From Halobellus clavatus (GTDB lineage Archaea; Halobacteriota; Halobacteria; Halobacteriales; Haloferacaceae), in NCBI RefSeq assembly GCF_900107195.1, contig NZ_FNPB01000001.1, positions 496,001 to 560,000 on the forward strand: a DNA stretch of 64,000 nt. Direction: 5' to 3'. A program made the translations under genes and the position numbers. This document shows, piece after piece, positions 41,769-51,286 of this stretch (within the stretch, counting starts at the first letter, position 1; each line of letters opens with the position of its first letter). A model generated the notes under the pieces. The model was not told the DNA's origin. It searched no databases and saw nothing but the letters and a program-made list of their open reading frames with translations.

Positions 41769-42395
41769 TCAGCGCTCGTCGAGCCAGGACGCGAATTTCG
41801 CGAGCGCGCGACCGCGGTGAGAGATCGCGTTCTTCTCGGTGGGACTCATCTCGGCGAGCGTCGCCCCGTCGTGTTCGAAGATCGGATCGTACCCGAAGCC
41901 GCCGTCGCCGCGCGGTTCGACGATTCGACCGCGGACTGCCCCCGTGAACAGTTTGACCGGCAGCGCGTCCTCGTCGCCGTCGGCAGCCGAGTCAGCGGCC
42001 GCGGCGGCCGTCCGATCGTCCCGATCGACGGGGTCGGGGCTCGCGTCGAACGCGTCGCCGTCGCAGTAGGCCAACACGCACCGGAACGCGGCGCGACGCG
42101 GCGCGTCGAGTTCACGGGCAACCAGTCGCTGGACGGCATCGATGCCCAGCGTGTGCTCGACGAACGCGGAGTACGGGCCGGGGAATCCGTCGAAGCCCTC
42201 GACGAACAGGCCGGCGTCGTCGACGAGGACGGGCTCGCCCGCGTGCCGATACGCCTCGCGCGCGCCGCGAGCGGCGATCGGGCCGAGTTCCGACGACTGG
42301 ATCTCGGTGTAGTCGTAGTCCAGCTGTTCGACCCCGTCGAGGTACTCGCGCGCCTCTCGGACCTTCCCCGCGTTCGTCGTGACGTATCGGAGCAT
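41769..42395 (-). CDS. XTP/dITP diphosphatase (Ham1/RdgB family)
   Basis: A 208-residue house-cleaning pyrophosphatase that removes non-canonical purine nucleotides. Signatures are the start MLRYVTTNAGKVREA (TxNxxK), VDDAGLFVEGFDGFPGPYSA, GGFGYDPIFEHDG and KNAISHRGRALAKF. An acidic Ala/Asp insert (about 120-143) interrupts the middle, a common haloarchaeal feature. ATG at 42395. Confidence 0.92.
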   Translation of the reverse strand: MLRYVTTNAGKVREAREYLDGVEQLDYDYTEIQSSELGPIAARGAREAYRHAGEPVLVDDAGLFVEGFDGFPGPYSAFVEHTLGIDAVQRLVARELDAPRRAAFRCVLAYCDGDAFDASPDPVDRDDRTAAAAADSAADGDEDALPVKLFTGAVRGRIVEPRGDGGFGYDPIFEHDGATLAEMSPTEKNAISHRGRALAKFASWLDER

Positions 42396-42486
42396 TCGAC
42401 CGATGGGAGGCGCGTCGGGAGAAAAGTCCCGTCGGTTCACTCGCGGCGGGTCGACCCCCAGAGCGGGCGCACCGGGCGGACGACCG

Positions 42487-42774
42487 TCAGTCGACGATGA
42501 CCTCGACCGGGCCTCCGTCGTCGTCTTCGTCGACCGCTTCGTCCTCCGCCGCGCCGCCGGATTGCTGTTCCTGCCAGAGGAGGACGCCCACGACCGCGAG
42601 GGCGATCCACGACCGCCAGCTGGCGAGGTTGAGTGAGTAGCCGACGCCGAACGGCTTCTTCACGAGCATGCCCTCGTCGGGCTGCCAGTACGACGAGAGG
42701 AGGCGACCGAGCGACGGCCGCTCGAAATTGTACGGAATCCCGAGGATCTCACCCTGTTTCGGTTTGTCTGCCAT
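42487..42774 (-). CDS. small membrane protein (DUF5808-like)
   Basis: A 95-residue protein with a conserved start (MADKPKQGEILGIPYNFERP), one membrane helix (about 52-67, SWIALAVVGVLLW) and an acidic C-terminus. I recognise the type from haloarchaea, where it carries a DUF label without known function. It lies downstream of the structured repeat copy B. Confidence 0.75.
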   Translation of the reverse strand: MADKPKQGEILGIPYNFERPSLGRLLSSYWQPDEGMLVKKPFGVGYSLNLASWRSWIALAVVGVLLWQEQQSGGAAEDEAVDEDDDGGPVEVIVD

Positions 42775-42841
42775 ACCCTCGGCTACGCCGGGCGGTAATA
42801 AATCGTTTTGGCATCCGACGGCGGTCGGCCGGTCGGCCGGA

Positions 42842-42990
42842 GCGAGGGTTTACAACCGATCGGGGGGCCAGCAGCCGCGTGCGCTGACAGCCGCCCCGCG
42901 TCGGGCAAGCGGTCGCTTGGCACGTCGACGCGGGACAGGGGAGAGAAGTCGTGCCGACTGTTCGCCACGCTGCCGGTCTGCGCTACTGGT
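42842..42990. repeat. structured intergenic element, copy B
   Basis: This is the homologue of 26190-26340. The stem here is CCCGCGTCG (42895-42903) with CGACGCGGG (42926-42934), one C-G pair of copy A being replaced by T-A. An inner hairpin CAAGCG-GT-CGCTTG is perfect in this copy. The block GTGCCGACTGTTCGCCACG is at 42951-42969. As in copy A it begins at the TAG stop of a minus-strand gene (here kae1-bud32), and a GGTTTACA box at the left end could be a plus-strand promoter. Confidence 0.7.
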
Positions 42991-44578
42991 ACCGGCCGCG
43001 CCCTTCGACGTCGCGGAGTCGCGCTCGGACGGCGTCGTCGCCGACGTCCTCGTACCCGGATTCGAACGCCGACAGCAACGGCGCGGGGTCAGTGGCCGTC
43101 CCGGCGACGCTCTGCTCGAACACGTGGAGGTCCATCGCGTAGTCCTCGACGTGATCGGTGTAGTATCCGAGGCCGAAGTCGATGAGGTAGGTCCGCTCGT
43201 CGCCGACGCGGACGTTCCGCGTCGTGGGGTCGCCGTGGACGAACCCCGCGCCGTGGATCGTCGCGAGGTGTCGACCGACGGCGCGGCAGCGATCGGGACC
43301 GAGCGCCGCCGCGAGGTCGGCGTCGCCCACGCGCTCGAAGACGAGTGTTCCCTCGGTGGGATCGACGTCGTAGACGACGGGCGTCGGAACCCCGACGCGT
43401 CGCGCGGCGCTGGTGAGCCGCGCCTCCGCCCGGGTCCGCTCGGCCCGGAGGCGGTCGTCGAGCGCCGGGTGTCGGTACGCCTTCGGGAGGCGGCGCTTGA
43501 TCACGCGTTCCCGGTCGACCGTGACCGTCGCTTCGGCGCCGCGGATCGTCCCGGACACCGCGGGGTCGCGGACGACCGACTCCGCGTCGCCACGCCAGGT
43601 CACCGGCACCTCGTCCGGGCGGAAGTCGGGGTCGACAGCGGACTCCGGGATCGAGACCGTGTCACCCGCCGCATACATCTTCGCGCCGAGCACCGCGATC
43701 ATCCCGGCGTTGTCGCGGAGGAACCGCGGTTCGGGCGCGTGGAAGTCGGCGCCACGCTGCTCGCACATCGACGCGAGCATCGCTCTGAGTCGGTCGTTCT
43801 GTCCGACCCCGCCGCCGAGGACGAGTTCGTCGGTCCCGGTGAGCGACAGCGCCCGTTCGGCGACCTCGGTGAGCATCGCGAAGATCGTCTCCTGGAGGCC
43901 GGCGCAGACGTCCTCGACGGGAACGCCGTCGTCGACGGCGTCTTTCGCCGCGGACATGATGCCCGAGAACGAGAAGTCCATCCCCTTCACGACGTACGGG
44001 AGGTCGTAGTACTCGCCCTCGCGCGCTCGCTGCTCGACTTTCGGGCCACCGGGGTGCGACCAGTCGAGGTGCCGCGTGAACTTGTCGATCGCGTTGCCGA
44101 CGCCGGTGTCCATCGTCTCGCCGAGGATGCGGTACCGGCCGTCGTGATAGCCCAGGAGGTGCGCGTTCGCGCCCGAGGCGTTCAGACAGACGGGGGAGTC
44201 GAACCCCGAACGATGCCGGCCGATCTCGAGGTGCGCGACCATGTGGTTGACCCCGACCAGCGGCACCGAGAGCGTGCCCGCCAGCGACCGCGCCGCCGTC
44301 CCGACGATACGGAGACACGGGCCGAGCCCCGGCCCCTGAGAGAACGCCACGGCGTCGACGTCGAGGCCCGGGCCGTCGGCTGTTTCGTCCGCGCGGTCGA
44401 GGATCGTCGAGACTACGCTGGGGATCGCCGAGCCCATATGCTCCGCCGCTTCACGCGGGTGAAGCCCGCCGCTGTCGGGCTGATACGGGTCCGATTCGAT
44501 GTGGACCTCGTCCGTTTCGGTGTCGTAGAGAGCGGCGCTAGCGGCCCACGCGGTGCCCTCGATGCCGACGATACGCAT
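42983..44578 (-). CDS. kae1-bud32: KEOPS Kae1-Bud32 fusion (tRNA t6A synthesis)
   Basis: A 531-residue fusion. Kae1 (about 1-325) has the ASKHA fold with metal-binding VNHMVAHLEIGRHRSG and SFSGIMSAA, and forms N6-threonylcarbamoyladenosine at tRNA position 37. Bud32 (about 345-531) is an RIO-like kinase/ATPase with VIKRRLPKAYRHPALD, FVHGDPTTRNV (catalytic loop) and LIDFGLGYY. The fusion is typical of many Euryarchaeota. It follows S24e after only 30 bases. Confidence 0.95.
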   Translation of the reverse strand: MRIVGIEGTAWAASAALYDTETDEVHIESDPYQPDSGGLHPREAAEHMGSAIPSVVSTILDRADETADGPGLDVDAVAFSQGPGLGPCLRIVGTAARSLAGTLSVPLVGVNHMVAHLEIGRHRSGFDSPVCLNASGANAHLLGYHDGRYRILGETMDTGVGNAIDKFTRHLDWSHPGGPKVEQRAREGEYYDLPYVVKGMDFSFSGIMSAAKDAVDDGVPVEDVCAGLQETIFAMLTEVAERALSLTGTDELVLGGGVGQNDRLRAMLASMCEQRGADFHAPEPRFLRDNAGMIAVLGAKMYAAGDTVSIPESAVDPDFRPDEVPVTWRGDAESVVRDPAVSGTIRGAEATVTVDRERVIKRRLPKAYRHPALDDRLRAERTRAEARLTSAARRVGVPTPVVYDVDPTEGTLVFERVGDADLAAALGPDRCRAVGRHLATIHGAGFVHGDPTTRNVRVGDERTYLIDFGLGYYTDHVEDYAMDLHVFEQSVAGTATDPAPLLSAFESGYEDVGDDAVRARLRDVEGRGRYQ

Positions 44579-44608
44579 TCAAAAAGCCGCGGTCGGTTCG
44601 ATGCCGAC

Positions 44609-44926
44609 TCAGGCCTCTTCGGCCTCGGCGTCAGCGTCGGCCTCGGCCCCCTCGATCTTGTTCCGATCGAGCATGTAGTCCTGTTCGATGTCGCGAGCGA
44701 AGTCCGGCGATTCGTAGACTTTCGCGTAGCCGACGGTCTTGCGCATCCCGAACTTCGTGTCGAGTTCGTGGACGACGACCTCGTCGGAGTCCTTGTTCAG
44801 TTTCGCAGCGAGACTGTCACGGACAGAGAGTCGCGACGGCGTCGCCTCTTCGTGAACGATCTCGAAGCGGACGTCGGACCGATGTAACATCGGGTTCTCG
44901 TCCTCGGAGATAATGTCGATTTCCAT
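44609..44926 (-). CDS. rps24e: ribosomal protein S24e
   Basis: A 105-residue protein beginning MEIDIISEDENPMLHRSDV, with NKDSDEVVVHELDTKFGM and a YAKVYES segment characteristic of S24e, and an acidic Ala/Glu tail. In many archaea S27ae follows S24e directly, but here kae1-bud32 follows after 30 bases and no S27ae gene is seen in the window. Confidence 0.95.
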   Translation of the reverse strand: MEIDIISEDENPMLHRSDVRFEIVHEEATPSRLSVRDSLAAKLNKDSDEVVVHELDTKFGMRKTVGYAKVYESPDFARDIEQDYMLDRNKIEGAEADADAEAEEA

Positions 44927-44977
44927 GGTTCAGTTGTTCTACAATCCAGCGGAAAGCAGTAAAAGGATTTCGAAGAC

Positions 44978-45511
44978 TCAGGCGTCGACGCCGAGCGTGG
45001 TCAGCGCGGCCTCGACGTCGCCCGTCATCTGTTCGAGAAGCGAGCGCATCTCGGCTTTGGCGTCGGGCGTGACGGCCACGGCGACCATCCCCTCGCCGGG
45101 CTGTCCGTAGACGACGGTCCCGCCCGCTGGCGTGACGAGGACGGCGGGGAGCGCCGCGAGGTCCTCCTCGCCGTCGACGACGATGGTGATGGGTTCGGGA
45201 GCGTCGACGGCGTCTGCGAGCGTTGCGAGTAGCTCTTCGGAGATGGCCCCGGGCGGGTTCTCGACGGCCCGCCGGTGCTCGGGGTCCGCGAGCGCGTCGC
45301 TGATCGCCTCGTCGACCGCCTCGCGCTCGGTCCGGCCGTCGACGAGCGCGACGGCCGGGACGTGGCCGGCCTGCCGGAGGTGGTAGGTGACGACGTCGCC
45401 GACGGCGACGATCGGTCGACCGGCGTCCGCGAGCAATGCGTCGGCGTCCTCGTAGACGTCGCCGAAGGGGTCCTTGAACGAGCCGCGCAGGTCGTCTGGG
45501 AGCGTGAGCAT
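44978..45511 (-). CDS. GTP-dependent dephospho-CoA kinase (DUF359)
   Basis: A 177-residue protein of the DUF359 family, shown in archaea to phosphorylate dephospho-CoA with GTP in the last step of CoA synthesis. Conserved segments are AVGDVVTYHLRQAG, VALVDGRTEREAV, and the C-terminal PAVLVTPAGGTVVYGQPGEG. It starts 7 bases after the spt4 stop and belongs to the RpoE1-Spt4-DPCK-S24e-Kae1 run that is conserved in many archaea. Confidence 0.92.
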   Translation of the reverse strand: MLTLPDDLRGSFKDPFGDVYEDADALLADAGRPIVAVGDVVTYHLRQAGHVPAVALVDGRTEREAVDEAISDALADPEHRRAVENPPGAISEELLATLADAVDAPEPITIVVDGEEDLAALPAVLVTPAGGTVVYGQPGEGMVAVAVTPDAKAEMRSLLEQMTGDVEAALTTLGVDA

Positions 45512-45518
45512 CCGTCAG

Positions 45519-45716
45519 TTAGCGGACTTTCAGCGCGTAGCCGCCGGGTTCTCTGACGTTCATCTCCTCGGCGATCTCCGAGCGTTCGGGGTGCGTGATG
45601 ACGACGTAGCCCGCCCAGTCCTCGGTGAGGCTGCTCGATCCGCAGTTCTCACACGCCTGCGCGTCGCCGTGGTTGATGTAGTGGCACTCCCGGCAGGCGA
45701 GACGGGACTCCGCCAT
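45519..45716 (-). CDS. spt4: transcription elongation factor Spt4
   Basis: A 65-residue zinc protein (LACRECHYINHGDAQACENC) followed by SSSLTEDWAGYVVITHPERS. It pairs with Spt5 on RNA polymerase to promote processivity. It directly abuts rpoE1: the RpoE1 stop codon ends at 45717 and the Spt4 ATG begins at 45716. Confidence 0.95.
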   Translation of the reverse strand: MAESRLACRECHYINHGDAQACENCGSSSLTEDWAGYVVITHPERSEIAEEMNVREPGGYALKVR

Positions 45717-46295
45717 CTATTCGCCCTCCGCGCCGGTCGTCGCGGTGTTGGCCTGCCGATCCGCTTCGAGCCAGCCGTGTTTGCCGAGGCCGGGCTGCTT
45801 GGCGGTGAGGCCGATCTTCGAGTCGCGGGGGTTGCGTTCGTCGATGCTCTTCGTCACGACGCGGACCCGGACCGAGTCGCCGACGCTGAGCGTGCGGTTC
45901 GATTCGGTCGAAGCGAGCTGTTGGTTCTCGCCGTCGTAGGCGAGGTATTCGTCCGAGATCTGCGAGACGTGGAGCAGCCCGTCGACCGGCCCGATGCCGA
46001 CGAACGCGCCGAACTCGACGACCTCGACGACCTCACCGTCGACGACCTCCTGCATCGAGGGGTCGAAAGTGATCGCGTCGAACTCCGCCTCGTAGTAGAC
46101 GCCGGCGCGGCCGGGGAGTACCGTCCCCTCGCCGATGTCGTGGACGTCGGCGACGCTGACGACGCTACCGACCTCCTCGTCCATCCGTCCCTCGAGTTTG
46201 TCCTGCAGGAGCCGCTTGACCCGCTGTGGCGTCACGTCCGCGAGGTGCTCTGGCGGCACCTCGACTGTGTCTTTGAGTCGTACCCGTTTGTACAT
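45717..46295 (-). CDS. rpoE1: RNA polymerase subunit E' (Rpo7)
   Basis: A 192-residue subunit of the RNA polymerase stalk. The N-terminal domain (MYKRVRLKDTVEVPPEHLAD) is followed by an S1 RNA-binding domain (VVEFGAFVGIGPVDGLLHVS) and a short acidic tail. It binds nascent RNA together with Rpo4 (RpoF). Confidence 0.95.
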   Translation of the reverse strand: MYKRVRLKDTVEVPPEHLADVTPQRVKRLLQDKLEGRMDEEVGSVVSVADVHDIGEGTVLPGRAGVYYEAEFDAITFDPSMQEVVDGEVVEVVEFGAFVGIGPVDGLLHVSQISDEYLAYDGENQQLASTESNRTLSVGDSVRVRVVTKSIDERNPRDSKIGLTAKQPGLGKHGWLEADRQANTATTGAEGE

Positions 46296-46298
46296 GCG

Positions 46299-46682
46299 TT
46301 ATGGTTCTGTTATCTCCAATGTGTTTCGACCCCTTAAACCGATTACGCGAACGCCGTGTTCGAGCAATCGGTCGCGGAGCGGCCTGTCGTTGGTGAGCGC
46401 GTAGTCGCCTTCCGCCGCGGCGAGTTCCACCACGGCATCGTCGGCGTAGGACTGCCCGGTCTCGACGACGCGACACCGCGAGACGAGGTCGCGGCCCACG
46501 CTCGCGGCGACCGCCTCCTCGCCGTTCCCGGATTCGGCGAGTTTCTCCAACTCGGCGACGACCGAGCGTGGAACGGCCAGGTCGGCGTCCGACCCGACGA
46601 GGCGGTCGAGCTCCTCGAAGACGCGAACGTCGAGTTCGACCGGCATCATCAGCGCGTTCGTATCGAGGATCACCGTCGTCAT
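46299..46682 (-). CDS. PIN-domain ribonuclease
   Basis: A 127-residue single PIN domain of the Fcf1/Utp23-like kind, with acidic catalytic residues in VILDTNALMMP, VAELEKLAE, YADDAVVELAA and ALTNDRPLRDRL. Its place between aIF2-gamma and RpoE1 is conserved in archaea. This suggests a housekeeping RNA-processing role, possibly pre-rRNA, rather than a toxin; no antitoxin gene is present. Confidence 0.85.
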   Translation of the reverse strand: MTTVILDTNALMMPVELDVRVFEELDRLVGSDADLAVPRSVVAELEKLAESGNGEEAVAASVGRDLVSRCRVVETGQSYADDAVVELAAAEGDYALTNDRPLRDRLLEHGVRVIGLRGRNTLEITEP

Positions 46683-46749
46683 CTCCGGTTCGAGTGGGCG
46701 TCGCCGCGCCCGGTCGTGTCGCCGGTCGGTTCGTCCCGCGCCGTCGGGC

Positions 46750-47982
46750 TCACTGCAGCGTGCCGATCCCGATGAGCCGCCAACGGGCCCCGACCCGTCG
46801 GTTGATCGCGATCTTCGCGCCGGATTCGGCGCAGACGGGGCGCTTCAGCGCCACTTCGGCCTCGCCGGTGCGGGCGCTCGTGACCGAGCCGACGGTCGTC
46901 GCGGTCCCGACGGTGAGCATCAGCGGCTCGCCGGTCGATATCTCTTCGACGGAGCCCTCGTCCTCGCCGACGATCCGGTCGAGGAGTTCGACGTCCATCG
47001 TGAATCCCTCGCGCGTCGGCGGGAGTGTCCCGGGTTCACCCGCGACCTGGCCCGCCAGGGCATCGCCCTTCGTGAGGCTCGGATCGAGGCCGGTCCCGAT
47101 GCCGCAGAGGCCGCCCGGTTCGACCTCGTCGACGGACTCGCTGCCGGCCTGCAGCGATCGGATGTCGGTCGTGATCGGCTGCCACTCGGTGGCGCCGCCC
47201 TCCTCGACCTCACGGCCGGGCCGGAGTTCGACTTCCTCGCCGGTGGTCAGATTGCCCTGGACGACGGATCCGCCGACGACCCCGCCTTTGAGGTCTGCCC
47301 AGGTCGTGCCGGGCCGGTTGATGTCGAACGACCGCGCGGCGAACAGCCGAGGCGATTCGCCCTCGTCGCGCTCGGGCGTCGGAATCTCCTGTTCGATGGC
47401 GTCGATCAGGAGGTCGATGTTCACTTCCTGCTGGGCGCTGACGGGGATGATCGGGGCGTCCTCGGCGACAGTGCCGGAGACGAACTCTTCGATCTGTTCG
47501 TAGGACTCGACGGCGCGCTCGCGGTCGACGAGGTCGATCTTGTTCTGTGCGATGACGATATTGTCGATCCCGATGATGTCGAGCGCCATCAGGTGCTCTT
47601 CGGTCTGCGCCTGCGGGACGTCCTCGGTCGCGCTCACGACGAGGACGGCCCCGTCCATGATGGCCGCCCCGGAGAGCATCGTCGCCATCAGCGTCTCGTG
47701 ACCCGGGGCGTCGACGAACGAGACCGTGCGCAGTACGTCGGTCTCTTCGCCGTCCGGGCCGGTCTCTTCCACGGTGTAGCACTCGGGCGGGTCGACGCCC
47801 GGGACCTGTCGGAACGTGGCGTCGGCGTAGCCGAGGCGGATGGAGATACCGCGCTTCATCTCCTCGGAGTGCTGATCCGTCCACGATCCGGACAGCGCCT
47901 GCACGAGCGTCGTCTTCCCGTGGTCGACGTGTCCGACGAGTCCGATGTTCACCTCCGGTTGTTGTGTTTGTCGTGTCACCAT
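46750..47982 (-). CDS. eif2g: translation initiation factor aIF2 gamma
   Basis: A 410-residue GTPase, the core of aIF2 that delivers initiator tRNA. G motifs are [11 protein letters not shown] (G1), DAPGHE (G3) and NKIDL (G4). Two beta-barrel domains follow, ending [16 protein letters not shown]. The zinc-knuckle region carries only a single cysteine (ECYTVEE). ATG at 47982 was chosen because the conserved start ([14 protein letters not shown]) follows at once. Confidence 0.95.
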   Translation of the reverse strand: MVTRQTQQPEVNIGLVGHVDHGKTTLVQALSGSWTDQHSEEMKRGISIRLGYADATFRQVPGVDPPECYTVEETGPDGEETDVLRTVSFVDAPGHETLMATMLSGAAIMDGAVLVVSATEDVPQAQTEEHLMALDIIGIDNIVIAQNKIDLVDRERAVESYEQIEEFVSGTVAEDAPIIPVSAQQEVNIDLLIDAIEQEIPTPERDEGESPRLFAARSFDINRPGTTWADLKGGVVGGSVVQGNLTTGEEVELRPGREVEEGGATEWQPITTDIRSLQAGSESVDEVEPGGLCGIGTGLDPSLTKGDALAGQVAGEPGTLPPTREGFTMDVELLDRIVGEDEGSVEEISTGEPLMLTVGTATTVGSVTSARTGEAEVALKRPVCAESGAKIAINRRVGARWRLIGIGTLQ

Positions 47983-48142
47983 TGACCTCCTAGAGAGTAA
48001 TCTTGCGAGCAATTCGCCGCGAGCGACTGATAAAGTTGCTGTTCTCGCTCCACGACGCCGGGCAAACGAGGTCGAATGCGGCCGAAACAGGCCGTATCGC
48101 CGCCGATCGTGTGGTGCGTGAACAGGGTTTTTCCGGCGGCGG

Positions 48143-49732
48143 TCACTCCGAGAGCGCTCGTTCGAGGCTCGCCGCGACCGCCCGCGCCTTCTCGGCGACG
48201 GGGTCGGGCACGGTGCCGGCGGCCACCGCGGCGTCGAGTTCGTCGTCGTCGACGCGCTCGACCGTGCCGTCCGGATGCTTGATGACGTCGACGTGGAGAT
48301 CGACGTACCGGATCTCCGCTGGGAAGCACTCGACCGGGGTGCAGACGTTGACGTAGGTGCCCTTCAGGTCGCCGTCCTCGCCGCGGTAGATCGTCGGATA
48401 CCACCAGCGGCCCTCCCGAAACTTCGTCAGGGCGGTGTCACCGCGTTCCCGCGACGTCCCGAGCGCGTCGTAGGTGCCGCCGCCCGAGAGCGTCCGCTCG
48501 ACGGCGACGGTCCCGTCGGAGTCCCACTCGGTGACCGTCCCCCGACCGAGCGAGAACGCCCGTCCGTCGGGCTTGCCGTGCGTGATCGCGACGGTGTCCC
48601 CCTCGACCGGGCCGAACTGCCGGGTCACGACCGCGAACGGGAAGGTCTCGTCCGCGTTGGCGGTGTCGTTGCCGTCGTCTGTACTGTCAGCGTCACCATC
48701 GCCGTCGTTCGTACTGTCAGCGTCGCCGGTATCCCCCGACGGGCCACCGAGCCCGTCACCGCAGAGTGCTTCGGCGAGGTCGACACCGGCGCTCGCGGCC
48801 TCGCTGCCGGCCTTCGTGCGATGGTGTCCGGGCATCGTCGCCGTCACGGCCCGACGCGCGTCGTCGAGCGCGAACCGGGACTCGCGACCGAACCAGCACC
48901 ACTGACCGCTCGTCGGCGCGGCGAGGGCCCCCGTCGGGGCCGCGTCGGCAGGGGGCGTGTCGCCGTCTCCGGCGTCTCCGAGCGCGTCCGAAAGCGAGTC
49001 GGCACGGTCGACGGCGCGCGCCAGCGCGGCATCGAGCGCGTCCATATCGGCTCGGGTGGCCGCGTGCGACCACTCCAGCCCCCAGCCGTCGGGAACGGTG
49101 GTCGAGAGGAACTCCGTCATTCCCGCGAGTTCGCGCCCGGCGGCGTCGTCCCGGGTGTCGACTGTCACCCCGCTGCCCCCACGAACGAGTGTCGCGAGGC
49201 CGGCGTCGGCGCGGATGTCCGTCCCCAGTTCGGCCCGGTGATCCGCCCACGGCGGCGCGCTCTCGCGCACCTGCACGCGAACCCGGTCGCCCGCGTCGAG
49301 GTAGTCGTCGCTCTCGGCGTACGGGAGGAAGCCCTCCGCGTCGCCGAGCGCACAGACGGCCCCGGAGCCGAGCGTCTCCGTCACCTCGGCCTCGAACACG
49401 GCACCCGGGGGCGTCGGGTCCACCCACGCGAACGTGTCTCGACCGACCTCGCGGAGTTCGTCCGCGACGCGGTCGACCGCGTCCGGATCGCCGTGGACGC
49501 CGACGCCCTGTCGGTCCTCGGTCGTCGCGACCGTCACGTCGTGGGTCTCATCGCCGAAGTCGGCGTCGAACCGCTCGCGGATCGGCGCGGAGGCCTGGAC
49601 GACCGTCTGGCCGGCATCGAGGAGCGAGCGAGTGAGGGCAGTCGTGTAGATCCCGCGGATCCGGACGGCTGGCGGATCGCCGGAGCCGTCCGGGGATTCA
49701 TCGGACTCGGAACGGTGGTCGTCGCCCGTCAC
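48143..49732 (-). CDS. FAU-1-like RNA-binding protein (DUF402)
   Basis: A 529-residue protein of the FAU-1/RNase E/G-related family. The N-terminal region is [17 protein letters not shown], then an S1-like segment ([20 protein letters not shown]). The C-terminal DUF402 domain has [20 protein letters not shown] and [17 protein letters not shown] Asp/Ser/Thr/Asn-rich low-complexity insert (about 335-360) contains short tandem repeats. Pyrococcus FAU-1 binds AU-rich RNA and has been linked to rRNA maturation. The stop overlaps the next ATG. Confidence 0.85.
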   Translation of the reverse strand: MTGDDHRSESDESPDGSGDPPAVRIRGIYTTALTRSLLDAGQTVVQASAPIRERFDADFGDETHDVTVATTEDRQGVGVHGDPDAVDRVADELREVGRDTFAWVDPTPPGAVFEAEVTETLGSGAVCALGDAEGFLPYAESDDYLDAGDRVRVQVRESAPPWADHRAELGTDIRADAGLATLVRGGSGVTVDTRDDAAGRELAGMTEFLSTTVPDGWGLEWSHAATRADMDALDAALARAVDRADSLSDALGDAGDGDTPPADAAPTGALAAPTSGQWCWFGRESRFALDDARRAVTATMPGHHRTKAGSEAASAGVDLAEALCGDGLGGPSGDTGDADSTNDGDGDADSTDDGNDTANADETFPFAVVTRQFGPVEGDTVAITHGKPDGRAFSLGRGTVTEWDSDGTVAVERTLSGGGTYDALGTSRERGDTALTKFREGRWWYPTIYRGEDGDLKGTYVNVCTPVECFPAEIRYVDLHVDVIKHPDGTVERVDDDELDAAVAAGTVPDPVAEKARAVAASLERALSE

Positions 49733-50100
49733 AGCGCGTCCTCGTCGCGGGCGAACCGCACGCGGTCGTGGACCGTCGGGCCGAGCGAGAGTTCGACGAC
49801 GTCCGCCGAGAGGATCCGGCCGCCCTCGACGGGGACCCCCCAGGAGTCGAAGCGGAGGTACCCCCGGAGGTCGCTGCCGTGCGTGAAGAGATCGAGGTAC
49901 GCCACGTCGTGTTCGTGGATGTCATCGGCGCTGTGCGCCTTCGACATATCCGAGTAGAGGGTGTCGGCCTCGAAGAACTCCCGGAGCCGAGCGGCGTCGC
50001 GCTCGACGGCCTCGGCGACACGGTCGGAGGCCTCGCGGATCTCCTCGTCGGAGAGCCCGACCTCCCGGAGCGCCGCCTGGGTGCGCTGATCGAAGTGCAT
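49729..50100 (-). CDS. conserved haloarchaeal hypothetical protein
   Basis: A 123-residue acidic protein starting MHFDQRTQAALREVGLSDEE. The N-terminal half is helical and the C-terminal half beta-rich (LRGYLRFDSWGVPVEGGRIL). Its 3' end overlaps the start of the FAU-1-like gene (ATGA), indicating coupling and perhaps a shared RNA-related function. No known motif. Confidence 0.72.
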   Translation of the reverse strand: MHFDQRTQAALREVGLSDEEIREASDRVAEAVERDAARLREFFEADTLYSDMSKAHSADDIHEHDVAYLDLFTHGSDLRGYLRFDSWGVPVEGGRILSADVVELSLGPTVHDRVRFARDEDAL

Positions 50101-50247
50101 CGTACTCGGCGCTACGAACGGCCGACGGTTTAATCTCACTCGTCGCGTCCGCGGGGAAGTCCCCAGCGGACGAGACGGGCACCAGCGGCGCGCCGGTGGC
50201 TGGGATCGCCGAAGACGTTAGGTGAAATGGTCGTGAATCGGTGTTCG

Positions 50248-51252
50248 ATGGAAGACCGTCGGGATCCGATCGAGGAGGCGTCGGACGGCTCGCTCGACCT
50301 CTACGACGTGGCGACCTGGGAGAGTCGGACCCGCATCGACAGGCTATCGTCGATTCTCTGGCAAGTCATCGCCGGGTCGGCCCGGATCGCCGTCGTCCTC
50401 GTGGCGTTTCTGCTCCTCCTCGGGATCGGCGGACTCGCCGCGCTGACAGATCCCCAGACCGGGGTTCTCACTGTGCTCTCGGCGATCCCCGCGATCGGCC
50501 TCGCGGCGTACGTCTACTCGACGGACGTGACCTCTCGCGAGCCGCTGTCGCTGCTCGTGGCGACGTTCCTGCTCGGCGTGCTGACGGCGAACTTCGCTGC
50601 CATCCTCAACAGCGCCCTCAGACCGTACTTCCAACTGCTGGGCTTCGTCGGTTCGGCGCTGTTCTTCTATCTCATCGTCGGCCCCATCGAAGAGACCGTG
50701 AAGCTTCTGGCGGTTCGACTGTACGCGTACACTGACGACCGCTTCGACGCCGTTCTCGACGGAGCGGTCTACGGGGCGATGGCGGGGCTCGGCTTCGCCG
50801 TCATCGAGAACGCGCTCTACATCACCCGACAGATCCCGAACGAGGGACTCGATCTCGGACTGGGGTTGATCGGCGTCGGCGGCGGCATCACCGCAGTCCG
50901 GGCGCTCGCGGGCCCGGGGCACGTCATCTACTCCGCGATCGCGGGGTACTACCTCGGCCTCGCGAAGTACAACCCCGGCAACCGCGGCCCGATCGTGGTG
51001 AAGGGGATCCTCCTGGCCGCGCTCGTCCACGGCACCTACAACACGACCGTCGGGATCGGAACGGGAGTGATAAGTCTCCTGACCGGTCTCTCGGGCATCG
51101 CGCCGTATTTGATCTACGTCGTGATTTACGACGGGATCTTCGGGCTCTTCTTGCTCCGGAAGATCCAGCGCTACCGCGACGCGTATCACCAGGCGCACGC
51201 GCCTCCCGCAGACGGGTCCGAGTTCGAGTCGGAGATGACCGAATTCGAGTGA
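50248..51252 (+). CDS. PrsW-family intramembrane metalloprotease
   Basis: A 334-residue membrane protein with about eight helices. PrsW/CAAX-type features are GPIEETVKLLAVRLYAY (EExxK), GAMAGLGFAVIENALY and a histidine in GPGHVIYSAIAGYYLG with a later LVHGTYNT. Bacterial PrsW performs site-1 cleavage of an anti-sigma factor; archaeal substrates are unknown. The ATG at 50248 is preferred over upstream GTG/ATG candidates because the acidic cytoplasmic leader begins there. Confidence 0.83.
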   Translation: MEDRRDPIEEASDGSLDLYDVATWESRTRIDRLSSILWQVIAGSARIAVVLVAFLLLLGIGGLAALTDPQTGVLTVLSAIPAIGLAAYVYSTDVTSREPLSLLVATFLLGVLTANFAAILNSALRPYFQLLGFVGSALFFYLIVGPIEETVKLLAVRLYAYTDDRFDAVLDGAVYGAMAGLGFAVIENALYITRQIPNEGLDLGLGLIGVGGGITAVRALAGPGHVIYSAIAGYYLGLAKYNPGNRGPIVVKGILLAALVHGTYNTTVGIGTGVISLLTGLSGIAPYLIYVVIYDGIFGLFLLRKIQRYRDAYHQAHAPPADGSEFESEMTEFE

Positions 51253-51279
51253 GAGGTGGGTGGCCGAATTCGAGTGAGA
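51239..51279. repeat. 16-bp direct repeat at the PrsW stop codon
   Basis: CCGAATTCGAGTGAGA occurs at 51239-51254 and 51264-51279. The first copy contains the stop codon and the second lies just downstream, encoding the same would-be ending out of use. It is probably a small tandem duplication of the gene end. Confidence 0.8.
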
Positions 51280-51286
51280 CGCCGGA

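Noticed and set aside
42668-44887. 739-codon plus-strand open frame
   Set aside because: Antisense to kae1-bud32 and part of S24e; only the mirror of their codon use.
46299-46682. PIN protein as a VapC toxin
   Set aside because: No VapB-like antitoxin is adjacent, and its position between aIF2-gamma and rpoE1 is a conserved housekeeping one.
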